Assembly (NCBI GenBank): GCA_965207805.1
Contig: OZ242312.1
Location: 2,046,001 to 2,110,000, forward strand
Direction of reading: 5' to 3'
Origin: Palauibacter sp965207805
Lineage (GTDB): Bacteria; Gemmatimonadota; Gemmatimonadetes; Palauibacterales; Palauibacteraceae
Length of the DNA stretch: 64,000 bases
Shown here one piece after another: positions 34,403 to 43,213 of this stretch (the stretch's first letter is position 1; each line of letters begins with the position of its first letter). The notes under the pieces were generated by a model that did not search any database, was not told where the DNA came from, and saw nothing but the letters and a program-made list of their open reading frames with translations. A program made the translations under genes and the position numbers.

Positions 34403-36664
34403 ATGTATCGAGAGGTATTTGCCCCGGTCGATAACTCGCGCGAGTCGGACTGGGCCGTAGACCGCGCCATCGAACTCTGCGCTCGCTTCGGGGGCCGCAT
34501 CACCGGCTCTCACGTCTATGCCGCGCGCCTTCACGACATCCGGTTCCGCCAGCTCGAGATCGGGCTGCCGGCCCAGTTCCAGGAACCGGCCGAGATCCGC
34601 CGGCAGCGCAAGATCCACGACAAGCTGATCGAGAAGGGGCTCCAGCTCATCTCGGACAGCTTCCTGGACCAGCTCCACCGCCGCTGTACCGAAGCGGGCG
34701 TGACCATCACGCGGCAACTCCTCGAGGGCATCAACTACGAGGAGATCATCAACGAGGCGAACCGCGGCGGCGGACGTCTCCCGAGCCTCATCGGCTTCGA
34801 TCCCAACATCGCCCACAACTACGACGGCAGCGAGAAACAGCGAACGGACGTCAGGCTGGGCGAGAACGGCCGACTGCTGGCCGAGGACGAGGAGCAGGAG
34901 GACAAGCTCGCGGGCACCTCCGGCCGCGACTACGACCTCGTCGCCATCGGCGCCCATGGTCTCGGGCGCCAGGAGCGGAGCCGCCTCGGCGGCGTCGTGG
35001 CGCGCTCTCTCCGCGGGATCGAGAAGGACGCGCTCATCATCCGCGACGACCGGCCGCTCGAGGACGGCAAGTGGCTCGTCGGCGTGGACGGATCGGCCTA
35101 CGCCTACAAGGGGCTCCGGATCGCGCTCGAGATGGCCCGCGAATACGGCGCCAAGGTCTACATCGCGAGCGCCTTCGACGTGCAGTACCACCACGTCGTC
35201 TTCCACAACATCAAGGACGTGCTCTCCGTCCAGGCCTCGAAGGTGTTCAAGTTCGAGGAACAGGAAGAACTCCACAACAACATCATCGACAAGGGCCTGC
35301 TCCGCCTCTGCAAGGCGAACGTCAAGCGGGCCGAGGTGATGGCGAGCGAGTATCCCGAGGTCGAGATCGAGACCCAGGTGCTCATCGGCAAGCCTTTCGA
35401 CGCGCTCCTCAAGTGGGCCGACGAGATCGACCCTTCGCTGCTCGTCGTGGCCCGCCACGGCTCGCACCGCATCGAGGGCACGGACCTCGGCTCGCAGGCC
35501 GACAACCTCGTCCACCTCTCCGATACGAACGTGCTCCTCATCGGGACCGAGAACGTGCGGCCCGAAGAGATCCCCTGGATCGAGGAGGACGGCGAGGCCG
35601 GGCTCGAGTGGGCGCCCGAGGCGGAGGTGAGGATCCTGCGCGTGCCGCCGTTCGCCCTCGGGATCGCGCGCAAGGCCGTCGAGGAGTTCGTCCTCGAACA
35701 CTACGGGCCGGGGAGTCGTTACGCGGCCGCCTTCGTCCCGAATCCGAAGGATGAGAAGCAGTACCGCGCGCCGCCGCCCGACGGAGACGCCGCGGCCGGC
35801 AATGGGGCGAGCGGCACCGCGAAGGTGGCGCGCGACGCGCTCGAGACCGGAGCGGCCCCTTCGATCGCGGAGGTCGGACAGGCCGCCAACGGGCGCGGGA
35901 GCGCCGAGGCGGAGAAGGCGGAGCTCTGGAACCGCGACCAGTTGCCCGTCGTGACCAACGAACGCCTCGACGAGGCGATCAAGAAGCTCCTCCCGACCCA
36001 CATGCAGCTCGTGATGGGGATCGGCGATGCGGAGGAACTCGCCCTCGCGGAGGTGAAGGCGGGCGAGGCGATGAAGCGCACCGTCGTGGAGACGAGCGAC
36101 GCCGACACCTTCGAGGCCCCGTTGCCCGTGATGGCGAAATGCCCGGTGACGGACAACCAGATTCCTCGTGACCGCACGGCCGCCGACCCGATCGTCTGGA
36201 CGCACGAGGCGTTCGACCGCCTGGGGCGCGTGCCGCTGATCGCGCGTCCTCTCGCCCGGAATACGGTCGAGCGCTTCGCCCGGGACCAGGGCATGTGGCG
36301 CGTGACCACGGTCGTGATGGATGAGAACAAGGACGCGATGATCGCGGCCGACGAGTTCGACCTCGACACGATGCTCGTGATGTTCAACGAGTTGAAGGCG
36401 AAGCAGGCGCGGGCCGAAGCCGCCGGCGTCGACGGCATGAGCGAGGAGATGAAGCGCTTCATCGAGGAGGCGAAGGCCTCCGGTGTGACGCGCTGTCCCA
36501 TCCGCGACATCGAGCAGCAGGCGGAAGACTGTCCCGTCGACTTCAAGATGGTCTCGCCCGACGATGCCCGCGCGGCGGTCGAGAAGTTCGCGCGCACGGA
36601 GCTGGGAGACGAGTCGGGGGCGGACGTCGGCCCCGCTTCGGAGCAGGGGTCGCGCGCGAAGTGA
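34403..36664 (+). CDS. Universal stress/PCP_red domain protein
   Basis: A 753-residue protein unlike a plain UspA. Residues 1-~210 and ~225-400 look like two UspA-type nucleotide-binding domains (FAPVDNSRESDWAVDRAIEL and WLVGVDGSAYAYKGLRIALEMA, with DYDLVAIGAHG and SLLVVARHG). Then comes a PCP_red-like segment (RVPPFALGIARKAVEEFVLEHYG), a low-complexity Ala-rich linker and a second PCP_red (RVPLIARPLARNTVERFARDQG). KCPVTD and RCPIRDIEQQAEDCPVD cysteine patches flank it. ATG 34403 has GGAG upstream. Role unknown; a stress-sensing partner of the nearby cytochromes is possible. Confidence 0.78.
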   Translation: MYREVFAPVDNSRESDWAVDRAIELCARFGGRITGSHVYAARLHDIRFRQLEIGLPAQFQEPAEIRRQRKIHDKLIEKGLQLISDSFLDQLHRRCTEAGVTITRQLLEGINYEEIINEANRGGGRLPSLIGFDPNIAHNYDGSEKQRTDVRLGENGRLLAEDEEQEDKLAGTSGRDYDLVAIGAHGLGRQERSRLGGVVARSLRGIEKDALIIRDDRPLEDGKWLVGVDGSAYAYKGLRIALEMAREYGAKVYIASAFDVQYHHVVFHNIKDVLSVQASKVFKFEEQEELHNNIIDKGLLRLCKANVKRAEVMASEYPEVEIETQVLIGKPFDALLKWADEIDPSLLVVARHGSHRIEGTDLGSQADNLVHLSDTNVLLIGTENVRPEEIPWIEEDGEAGLEWAPEAEVRILRVPPFALGIARKAVEEFVLEHYGPGSRYAAAFVPNPKDEKQYRAPPPDGDAAAGNGASGTAKVARDALETGAAPSIAEVGQAANGRGSAEAEKAELWNRDQLPVVTNERLDEAIKKLLPTHMQLVMGIGDAEELALAEVKAGEAMKRTVVETSDADTFEAPLPVMAKCPVTDNQIPRDRTAADPIVWTHEAFDRLGRVPLIARPLARNTVERFARDQGMWRVTTVVMDENKDAMIAADEFDLDTMLVMFNELKAKQARAEAAGVDGMSEEMKRFIEEAKASGVTRCPIRDIEQQAEDCPVDFKMVSPDDARAAVEKFARTELGDESGADVGPASEQGSRAK

Positions 36665-38073
36665 CCGGGGCTCCGCTGGCCGCGGAAGCTGTCGCGCACC
36701 GGAGCCCCACCGTGGCCGGCCCCCTCTGGGACGGCGCCCCCGCGGCCGCGTCGCCGCGCACCGAACCCGACGTCGCGATCCCGCACGTTGTCGCCTGGAA
36801 CCTGACGCGCCGCTGCAATCTCGCCTGCGCCCACTGCTATATTTCCGCCGGATCCTGGCACGCGGCCGCCAACGAACTCGATACCGCGGCCTGCTTCCGC
36901 ATCATCGATCAGATCCTCGAAGTGAGTCCATCCCCGCTCCTCATCCTCAGCGGGGGGGAGCCCCTCGTGCGCTCCGACCTCGAGGAGATCGCGGGCTACG
37001 CCTCCGAGCGCGGCGCCACCGTGACCGTGGGTACGAACGGCACCGGACTCACCGATGAACGCATCGCCTCGCTGAAGGCGGCCGGCGTGCAGGGCGTCGC
37101 CCTGAGCGTCGACTCGCTCGATCCGCGCTATCACGACCGCTTTCGGCACGGAGAGGGCGCTCTCGAAGACACGCTCGCCGCGGTCGACCGGCTGGCGGAG
37201 CACCGTCTCGACTTCCTCATCCAGTTCACGGTCACGCGCGGGAACCGGGACGAACTCGATGCGATCGCCGCCTGGGCGGATGCGAAGGGTGCCGTCTGCC
37301 TCAACGTCTATTTCCTCGTCGAGACGGGCAGGGGAGAGGGTATGCGCGGCCTCGCCCCCGCGGAAAACGACGAGATCGTGGCCCGGCTGGCCGAACTCCA
37401 GCGGGACTACCGCGGGCGGCTCATGATCCGCTCCAAGTGCCAGCCGCAACTCATGCGGCACGTGTACGAACGGGACCCGGACTCTCCGCTCCTGAACTAC
37501 CGGACGCGCTGCCCCTGCGGCGTCCAGTACTGTCGCATCACGCCGGATGGCAAGGTGACGCCGTGCCCGTACATGCCGGAAGTGGCCGGCGACCTCTCCG
37601 ACGCCTCCTTCGGCGAGATCTGGCACGAGGCGACGGTCTTCCGCCTGCTGCGCGACGGCGAGCCGGGCGGAAAGTGCGGACGCTGCGAGTACCGCGCGCT
37701 CTGCGGCGGATGCCGCGCCCGTGCGTACGCGGTGGACGGAGACCTGCTCGGTCCCGATCCTTCGTGCGCCTACGAGCCGGCGCCCGGCATCGCGGACGCG
37801 ATCGAGCCGCGCCGGCCTGTCACGTACGGCTCGGCGGCCGAGCAGAAGCTTCGGTGGAGCGCGGAGGCCGATGCGCGGCTCAACGCCATCCCCAGTTTCG
37901 TGCGCGGCGTGGTGGCGGAACGGGTGGAGAAGTTCGCCCGCGACCGCGGACACACCGAGGTGACGCTCGATGTGATGACCGAGGTCCGCCGGGCCATGCC
38001 GGTGGACTTTTCGAAACGGATGCCCTTCTTCGCCCGCAGTCGGCGGAGCGCGGGACGGGGGGAAAAGCGATGA
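36661..38073 (+). CDS. Radical SAM/SPASM protein with C-terminal PCP_red domain
   Basis: A 470-residue enzyme. TRRCNLACAHCY gives the C-x3-C-x2-C motif for the SAM [4Fe-4S] cluster (about residues 53-60); ILSGGEPL and VTVGTNGTGL are the SAM-binding strands. CPCGVQYCRITPDGKVTPCPYMP and CGRCEYRALCGGCRARAY form a SPASM-type auxiliary cluster region. NirJ and AhbD heme enzymes share this layout; a heme or peptide substrate is possible. The last ~55 residues are PCP_red (IPSFVRGVVAERVEKFARDRG). GTG start overlaps the previous stop. Confidence 0.85.
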   Translation: MTGAPLAAEAVAHRSPTVAGPLWDGAPAAASPRTEPDVAIPHVVAWNLTRRCNLACAHCYISAGSWHAAANELDTAACFRIIDQILEVSPSPLLILSGGEPLVRSDLEEIAGYASERGATVTVGTNGTGLTDERIASLKAAGVQGVALSVDSLDPRYHDRFRHGEGALEDTLAAVDRLAEHRLDFLIQFTVTRGNRDELDAIAAWADAKGAVCLNVYFLVETGRGEGMRGLAPAENDEIVARLAELQRDYRGRLMIRSKCQPQLMRHVYERDPDSPLLNYRTRCPCGVQYCRITPDGKVTPCPYMPEVAGDLSDASFGEIWHEATVFRLLRDGEPGGKCGRCEYRALCGGCRARAYAVDGDLLGPDPSCAYEPAPGIADAIEPRRPVTYGSAAEQKLRWSAEADARLNAIPSFVRGVVAERVEKFARDRGHTEVTLDVMTEVRRAMPVDFSKRMPFFARSRRSAGRGEKR

Positions 38074-39890
38074 AGCGCTGGTTGACCCGTCGCGTCGTGA
38101 CCCGCGGCGTACTGCTCGCCGCCCTCGCAGTGGCCGTCGCCCTCCCGCTCCTCGCGCAGGCGCCGGGGCCCGACTACGGGGAGTTCAACTTCCTCGGACT
38201 CGACCGGCGCGGCGCGGTCTGGATCGCGGCCCAGCTCCACCTGCTGTTCGCGGCCTTCGTACTCGGCGTCCCCATGTTCGCCGTCGTCATCGAGGCGATC
38301 GGGATGTTCGGAGGGGATGAGAAGTACGACAAGCTCGCGAAGGAATTCACCCGTCTCCTGCTCGTGGCCTACAGCGCGACCGCGATCTGGGGCGCGATCC
38401 TCGTCTTCTTCCTCTCGACCCTCTATCCGCGTTTCTGGGCGTACCTGACGGCGATCTTCGCTCCATCGATGTGGGTGTACGCGGGCCTCTTCTTCCTCGA
38501 GTCGTTCACGCTCTACCTCTACTACTACGGGTGGGACGCGTGGAAGAAGGGCGCGGCGAAGAAGGTCCACTGGTGCCTGGGGATCATGCTCAACGTCTGG
38601 GGCACGATCGTCATGTTCATCGCGAACGGGTGGCTCACCTACATGATGAGCCCGCCGGAGGGACTCACGGCGGACACCGCGCCGCAGACCGTGCAGCTGT
38701 GGAGCGCGATCAACAACGCGACCTGGATGCCGATCAACATCCACCGGCTGCTGGCGAACGTAGTGTTCGGCGGTGCGATCGTCGGCGCCTACGCGGCGTA
38801 CCGCTTCCTCACGAGCAAGACGGACGAGGAACGCGCGCATTACGACTGGATGGGCTACACCGGCAACCTGATCGCGATCGGCGCGCTCATCGTCCTCCCC
38901 TTCGCGGGATACTGGCTCGGACGGGAGATCTACGAGTTCAGCCAGCAGATGGGCATCACGATGATGGGCGGCTTCATGAGCTGGCTCTGGATCATCCAGG
39001 CCTTCCTCATCGGCATCCTCTTCCTTGCGGGCAACTACTACCTGTGGATCGGGATGGGACGGATCCCGGGCGCGGAGCGGTTCCAGCCCTACATCAAGTG
39101 GATGCTGCTCGTGCTGGTCCTGGGCGTCATCGTGTGGGCCACCCCGAACACGATGATCGCGGACCGGGACGAGATCGCGGCCATGGGAGGGATCCGGCAC
39201 CCGTTCCTGCAGGTGCTCGGGGTGATGAGCGCGAAGAACACGGCCGTCAACCTCATGATTCTGACGACATTCCTCTCCTTCCTCATGTACCGGAGGGCGA
39301 ACAAGGATCCCGTGGTGCCGTGGGCCCGCGCGGGGACGATGCTGCAGGGGGCGGCCTTCGCGCTGTGCGCCGTCGTCGTCGTGTTCTACGGCGTGTACGG
39401 CTATTTCGTGACCGCGATCGTGCGGATCGGCTTCTCCGTCTACCAGGTGCTCGCGGTCCTGGCGACGATCCTGTTCGTCATCGGGATCGATATGGCGATG
39501 CTCCGGGGCGCCAAGTCCCGGGGCGAGATCCGGTGGGGCCGGATGCCGGACCGGTCGCAGTACGCGCTCCTCATCCTCGCCGTTACGTTCACCTGGCTCA
39601 TGGGGCTGATGGGCTTCGCGCGCAGCGGGATCCGGCAGCACTGGCACGTCTACGAAGTGATCCGGGACACGAGCGAGCAGGCGTTCACGCCGGCGCTCGG
39701 GCCGGCGGCGACGATCATCAGCATCTGCGTGCTCATCTTCTTCGCGCTCGTCGGCCTCATATTCTGGCTCGGCGGCCTCGCGGAACGCTCCGTGTACCAG
39801 GAAGCCGAGGCGAAGGTGAAGGCCGGGCAGGAGGGGCGTGCCGCGCGCGGCGATCCGGTGCCGGCGCCTTCCCTCGGCGACGTGGACTAG
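38070..39890 (+). CDS. Cytochrome bd-like subunit I (CydA-family)
   Basis: A 606-residue membrane protein with a signal-like N-terminus (to LLAQA) and about 14 helices. WIAAQLHLLFAAFVLGVPMF has the CydA helix-1 heme His, and MPINIHRLLANVVFGGA the low-spin heme His; a classical Q-loop between helices is not evident. Unlike normal CydA there is no CydB next to it; instead c-type cytochrome genes follow. I infer a bd-like electron-transfer subunit that works with c-type cytochromes, not an ordinary quinol oxidase. ATGA overlap with the radical SAM gene. Confidence 0.8.
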   Translation: MKRWLTRRVVTRGVLLAALAVAVALPLLAQAPGPDYGEFNFLGLDRRGAVWIAAQLHLLFAAFVLGVPMFAVVIEAIGMFGGDEKYDKLAKEFTRLLLVAYSATAIWGAILVFFLSTLYPRFWAYLTAIFAPSMWVYAGLFFLESFTLYLYYYGWDAWKKGAAKKVHWCLGIMLNVWGTIVMFIANGWLTYMMSPPEGLTADTAPQTVQLWSAINNATWMPINIHRLLANVVFGGAIVGAYAAYRFLTSKTDEERAHYDWMGYTGNLIAIGALIVLPFAGYWLGREIYEFSQQMGITMMGGFMSWLWIIQAFLIGILFLAGNYYLWIGMGRIPGAERFQPYIKWMLLVLVLGVIVWATPNTMIADRDEIAAMGGIRHPFLQVLGVMSAKNTAVNLMILTTFLSFLMYRRANKDPVVPWARAGTMLQGAAFALCAVVVVFYGVYGYFVTAIVRIGFSVYQVLAVLATILFVIGIDMAMLRGAKSRGEIRWGRMPDRSQYALLILAVTFTWLMGLMGFARSGIRQHWHVYEVIRDTSEQAFTPALGPAATIISICVLIFFALVGLIFWLGGLAERSVYQEAEAKVKAGQEGRAARGDPVPAPSLGDVD

Positions 39891-39942
39891 CGATGGCCGG
39901 GAAGGGGACGCGAGGACGGTGGTGCGAGGACGGGAAGAGTAG

Positions 39943-40779
39943 ATGACGAACCTGAAGATCCTGTTCACGGTCGTGGCGACGCTGGCGGTGTTCACCTTCG
40001 TGGCGAACGTGATCCCGCAGGTGCAGTCGGCGGTCCCCAGGGAGATCGTGCTCAGCGCGGACATGCCGCCGGAGGAACTGGCGGCGATCGGCGAGGAGAT
40101 CTATGCCGGGGCGGGCGGCTGCACGGCGTGCCACGGCCTCGGCACGCGCGCTCCGGACCTCCTCGGGGTGGTGGGCGGCGTGTGCGCCACGCGCGTACCG
40201 GGGCAAAGCTGCAAGGACTACCTGTGGGAGTCTCTGGTCAACCCGACGGCCTACATCGTGGAGGGCTTCGACCCCATCATGATCGATCAGAGCATCGTGT
40301 CGTCGCAGGCCGAGCTGTGGACGCTCGTCGCCTTCCTGGAGTCGCAGGGCGGCGAGATCACGGTGAACGCGGACGACTTCGCCGCGGCGCTGGCGGCCGA
40401 CGACGCGGCCGCGTCCGCGCCGCCCCCCGTCGCCGTCACCGATCCGAGCCAAGTCGACGCGGTCGCGCTGATCACGGCGCAGGGCTGCCTCGCCTGCCAC
40501 GCGCTCGGCGGGGAGGGCGGCATGGTCGCCCCCCCCTTCGAGGAACTGCGGGGACAGGATCCCGCCGTCGTCCTCGAGGGGATCGTGGATCCGATGGCGA
40601 CGATCAACGAGGAATACTCGGCCTTCGCCGGGACGATGCCGACGATCTTCGGCGATCTCATGTCGCCGGTGGAGCTCGATGTGCTGGTGGACTTCTTCGT
40701 GGGCGGCTCGGGCGCCGGCGCGGAGGCTCCCGGCGACGCGGCGGAAGTCCCGCCCGACAGCGCGGGAGGTAGCCGATGA
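39943..40779 (+). CDS. Membrane-anchored di-heme c-type cytochrome
   Basis: A 278-residue protein with one N-terminal helix (ILFTVVATLAVFTFVANVI) and two CxxCH heme sites, CTACH (~residue 60) and CLACH (~184), each in a cytochrome c fold. A Met ligand is probable in IMIDQS/TMPTIF segments. The Ala-rich linker between domains and the Asp/Ala-rich tail are periplasmic. It follows the bd-like protein in the same operon and overlaps the next gene. Confidence 0.88.
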   Translation: MTNLKILFTVVATLAVFTFVANVIPQVQSAVPREIVLSADMPPEELAAIGEEIYAGAGGCTACHGLGTRAPDLLGVVGGVCATRVPGQSCKDYLWESLVNPTAYIVEGFDPIMIDQSIVSSQAELWTLVAFLESQGGEITVNADDFAAALAADDAAASAPPPVAVTDPSQVDAVALITAQGCLACHALGGEGGMVAPPFEELRGQDPAVVLEGIVDPMATINEEYSAFAGTMPTIFGDLMSPVELDVLVDFFVGGSGAGAEAPGDAAEVPPDSAGGSR

Positions 40780-41573
40780 AGCGTTACCTGTCCCATCCGT
40801 TCTGGCAGGGCGCGATCGTCATCGTCGTGTCGTACGTGGCGTTCGAGTGGGTGATCGGATACGTGCTTCCGGTGATCGGCGTGGCGAGCGCGCCCGTGCC
40901 GAGTTCGGTCATCCTGCAATACATGCTGACCGTCCTGGTGGGCATCGTCCTCTACATGAGCGCGGACGAGGCGCGCTGGAAGAGCTTCAAGAAGCCGATC
41001 CGCGAAACGATGGTCGCGCGCGATCGGAAGACGCTGCGGGGGATCCTCATGGTCGCGCTTCCGGTCCTCATCGGTTGGCTCGCCTACGAGCGGGTGAAGC
41101 CGAGCTACGCCGCACCGGCTACGCTGCGCGCCGTACACCCGGCGCCGCCGAACCAGCTCACCTTCCGTGGCGAGACGATCGAACTCACGGGGCTCGAGAA
41201 TCCGCTGCACGAGGAAGGCTCCCTGGAGGAGCACCTGGCGGTCGGGAAACGGATCTACGTTCGCAACTGCGTGCCCTGCCACGGCGACCTGCTCGACGGA
41301 CAGGGACACTACGCGCCGGCCTTCAACCCCGTCCCCGCGGACTTCACGAGTTCAGGCAACCTGCCGCAGCTCACGGAGAGCTACGTGTTCTGGCGCATCG
41401 TCAAGGGCGGCCCCGGCCTTCCGCGGGAAGGGACCCCGTGGGATTCGGCCATGCCGGCGTGGGAGACGATCCTTGAGCAGGACGAGATCTGGGCGACGAT
41501 CCTCTATCTCTACGACCAGACGGGGTTCACGCCGCGCACCTGGGAGGAAGAAGGGGAAGGGGGCCACGAATGA
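40776..41573 (+). CDS. Membrane mono-heme c-type cytochrome
   Basis: A 265-residue protein with three N-terminal helices (VIVVSYVAFEWVIGYVL, MLTVLVGIVLYMS, GILMVALPVLIGWLA) and a C-terminal cytochrome c domain with one CVPCH site and a distal Met in SAMPAWETI. The fold resembles the cytochrome c subunits of nitrite- or alternative-complex-type chains. ATGA overlaps on both sides. Confidence 0.88.
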   Translation: MKRYLSHPFWQGAIVIVVSYVAFEWVIGYVLPVIGVASAPVPSSVILQYMLTVLVGIVLYMSADEARWKSFKKPIRETMVARDRKTLRGILMVALPVLIGWLAYERVKPSYAAPATLRAVHPAPPNQLTFRGETIELTGLENPLHEEGSLEEHLAVGKRIYVRNCVPCHGDLLDGQGHYAPAFNPVPADFTSSGNLPQLTESYVFWRIVKGGPGLPREGTPWDSAMPAWETILEQDEIWATILYLYDQTGFTPRTWEEEGEGGHE

Positions 41574-43147
41574 GGGCGCTCCGACGCGAGGCCTTCGGAA
41601 TGCTCGCGCTGGCCGGACTCGCCATCGTCGCCGTATGTGCGGCGCCCTCGCTGTCGGCGCAGGAAGACGCGGCCGCCGCGGGCAAGGTCGTGTACGACCG
41701 CTGGTGCGCGGAATGCCACGGCGAGACCGGCCAGGGCGATGGCTCTGCCGCCGCCTCGATGCTGCCCAGGCCGCGGGACTTCACGCAGGCGCTCTACCAG
41801 GTCCGGACGACCGGGAGCGGACAGCTCCCGACGGACGCGGACATCCGGTTCGCGATCGAGAACGGGCTCCCCGGTACGACGATGCCCGGCTGGCCCAATC
41901 TCACGGACCAGGAGATCGACGACGTCATCGTCTACCTGAAGAGCTTCTCGAGGTTCTTCGCCCAGGGGCCGGCGCCGGAACCGCTGGACTTCGGGTCCGA
42001 CCCGGGCGGCGGCCCCGCGGCGATCGAGGCGGGGGCGGCAGCGTATCTCACGATGCTGTGCGAGGAATGCCACGGCCTGTCCGGGCGCGGCGACGGGACC
42101 TCGGCGCCGACGCTGGAGGACTGGAGGGGGCTCCCCATTCGCGCGGCCGACCTCACGGAGGCATGGGTCCTGAACGGCGGCAGCAGCGTCGAGGACATGC
42201 ACACCCGGATGTTGACCGGACTGGACGGCACGCCGATGCCGTCGGCGATCGACGCCATGAACTCGGGCGTCGTCTCGCCCGATGAGGTCTGGCAGCTCGC
42301 GCACTACCTCGCCTCGTTCGGACCGCGCGAGATGCCGCCGCTGCGGGACGTGATCCGCGTGGGCCGTGCCGAAGGCGGGCTCCCGGCCGACGGCGGCGAG
42401 GAGGCATGGGCGGGCGTCGAGGCCTTCTACTTCCCGCTCTCCGGCCAGGTCGTCCAGGTGCCGCGCAACTTCGCGCCGACGGTCGACGGGCTCTGGGTCC
42501 AGGGACTTCACGACGGGAACGACATCGCGCTGCGCGTGCAGTGGAACGACCCATCGAACAGCCCGGACCCGAACTGGGACGAGTGGCAGAACAAGATCGC
42601 GGCCGCGCTCGATCTGGACGGAGCGGAGCCGATTGCCCTCGACAGCGCCGGCGCACCGACCGCGCGGCCTCCGGACGCGGTGCTCCTGCAGTTCCCATTC
42701 GAACCGCCGGAAGGCACCGACCGGCCCTACTTCCTCATGGGGGATGCGCGGGAGCCGGTCTACCTGTGGACGTGGGATTCGGAGACCGGTGTCGGCGCGG
42801 GACGCGGCCGCGGGCTGGACTCCATCGAACCGCTCTCCGAGGACCCCGTAACGGGAGAGGCGACGTGGGAGGAGGGCCGCTGGACGCTCTACGTTCGCCG
42901 CCCAATCGAAGTCGAAAGCGACGGTCTCGACTTCGCGGAGGGGACCCCGATGCCCATCGCCTTCCAGGCGTGGGACGGGTCCAGCGCCGAGGTCGGAAAG
43001 CGCAGTTCCGTGAGTACGTGGTACTACATTCTCCTCGAACCTCCCGCATCCAGCACGGTCGTCGTGACGCCCCTGCTGGCCATGCTCTTGACGGGGGCCT
43101 TCGGTCTCGTTCTCGTGCGCCGGGCCCAGGACCGCCGGAGGGATTGA
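41570..43147 (+). CDS. Di-heme cytochrome c fused to ethylbenzene-dehydrogenase-like heme b domain
   Basis: A 525-residue protein: signal peptide (to LSAQE), a first cytochrome c domain with CAECH (~residue 50), a second with CEECH (~165), then a ~240-residue domain resembling the EB_dh heme b subunit of ethylbenzene/DMSO dehydrogenase-type complexes (VEAFYFPLSGQ, VQWNDPSNS, RRPIEVESD), and a final transmembrane helix. No molybdenum subunit is nearby, so the b heme domain probably relays electrons from the bd-like protein. It ends this operon before the cupredoxin gene. Confidence 0.8.
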   Translation: MRALRREAFGMLALAGLAIVAVCAAPSLSAQEDAAAAGKVVYDRWCAECHGETGQGDGSAAASMLPRPRDFTQALYQVRTTGSGQLPTDADIRFAIENGLPGTTMPGWPNLTDQEIDDVIVYLKSFSRFFAQGPAPEPLDFGSDPGGGPAAIEAGAAAYLTMLCEECHGLSGRGDGTSAPTLEDWRGLPIRAADLTEAWVLNGGSSVEDMHTRMLTGLDGTPMPSAIDAMNSGVVSPDEVWQLAHYLASFGPREMPPLRDVIRVGRAEGGLPADGGEEAWAGVEAFYFPLSGQVVQVPRNFAPTVDGLWVQGLHDGNDIALRVQWNDPSNSPDPNWDEWQNKIAAALDLDGAEPIALDSAGAPTARPPDAVLLQFPFEPPEGTDRPYFLMGDAREPVYLWTWDSETGVGAGRGRGLDSIEPLSEDPVTGEATWEEGRWTLYVRRPIEVESDGLDFAEGTPMPIAFQAWDGSSAEVGKRSSVSTWYYILLEPPASSTVVVTPLLAMLLTGAFGLVLVRRAQDRRRD

Positions 43148-43213
43148 CGAAGCCATGGGGGAGGGCTCTCAACAGCTAACAGCGCAACAGCTTCTCGTAC
43201 GGAGGTAAGTCAA

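Noticed and set aside
32930..36205. Minus-strand open frame of 1,091 codons overlapping the universal-stress gene
   Set aside because: It lies opposite well-supported genes and is a product of high-GC third-position bias; its composition (Arg/Gly/Glu/Asp runs) is not protein-like.
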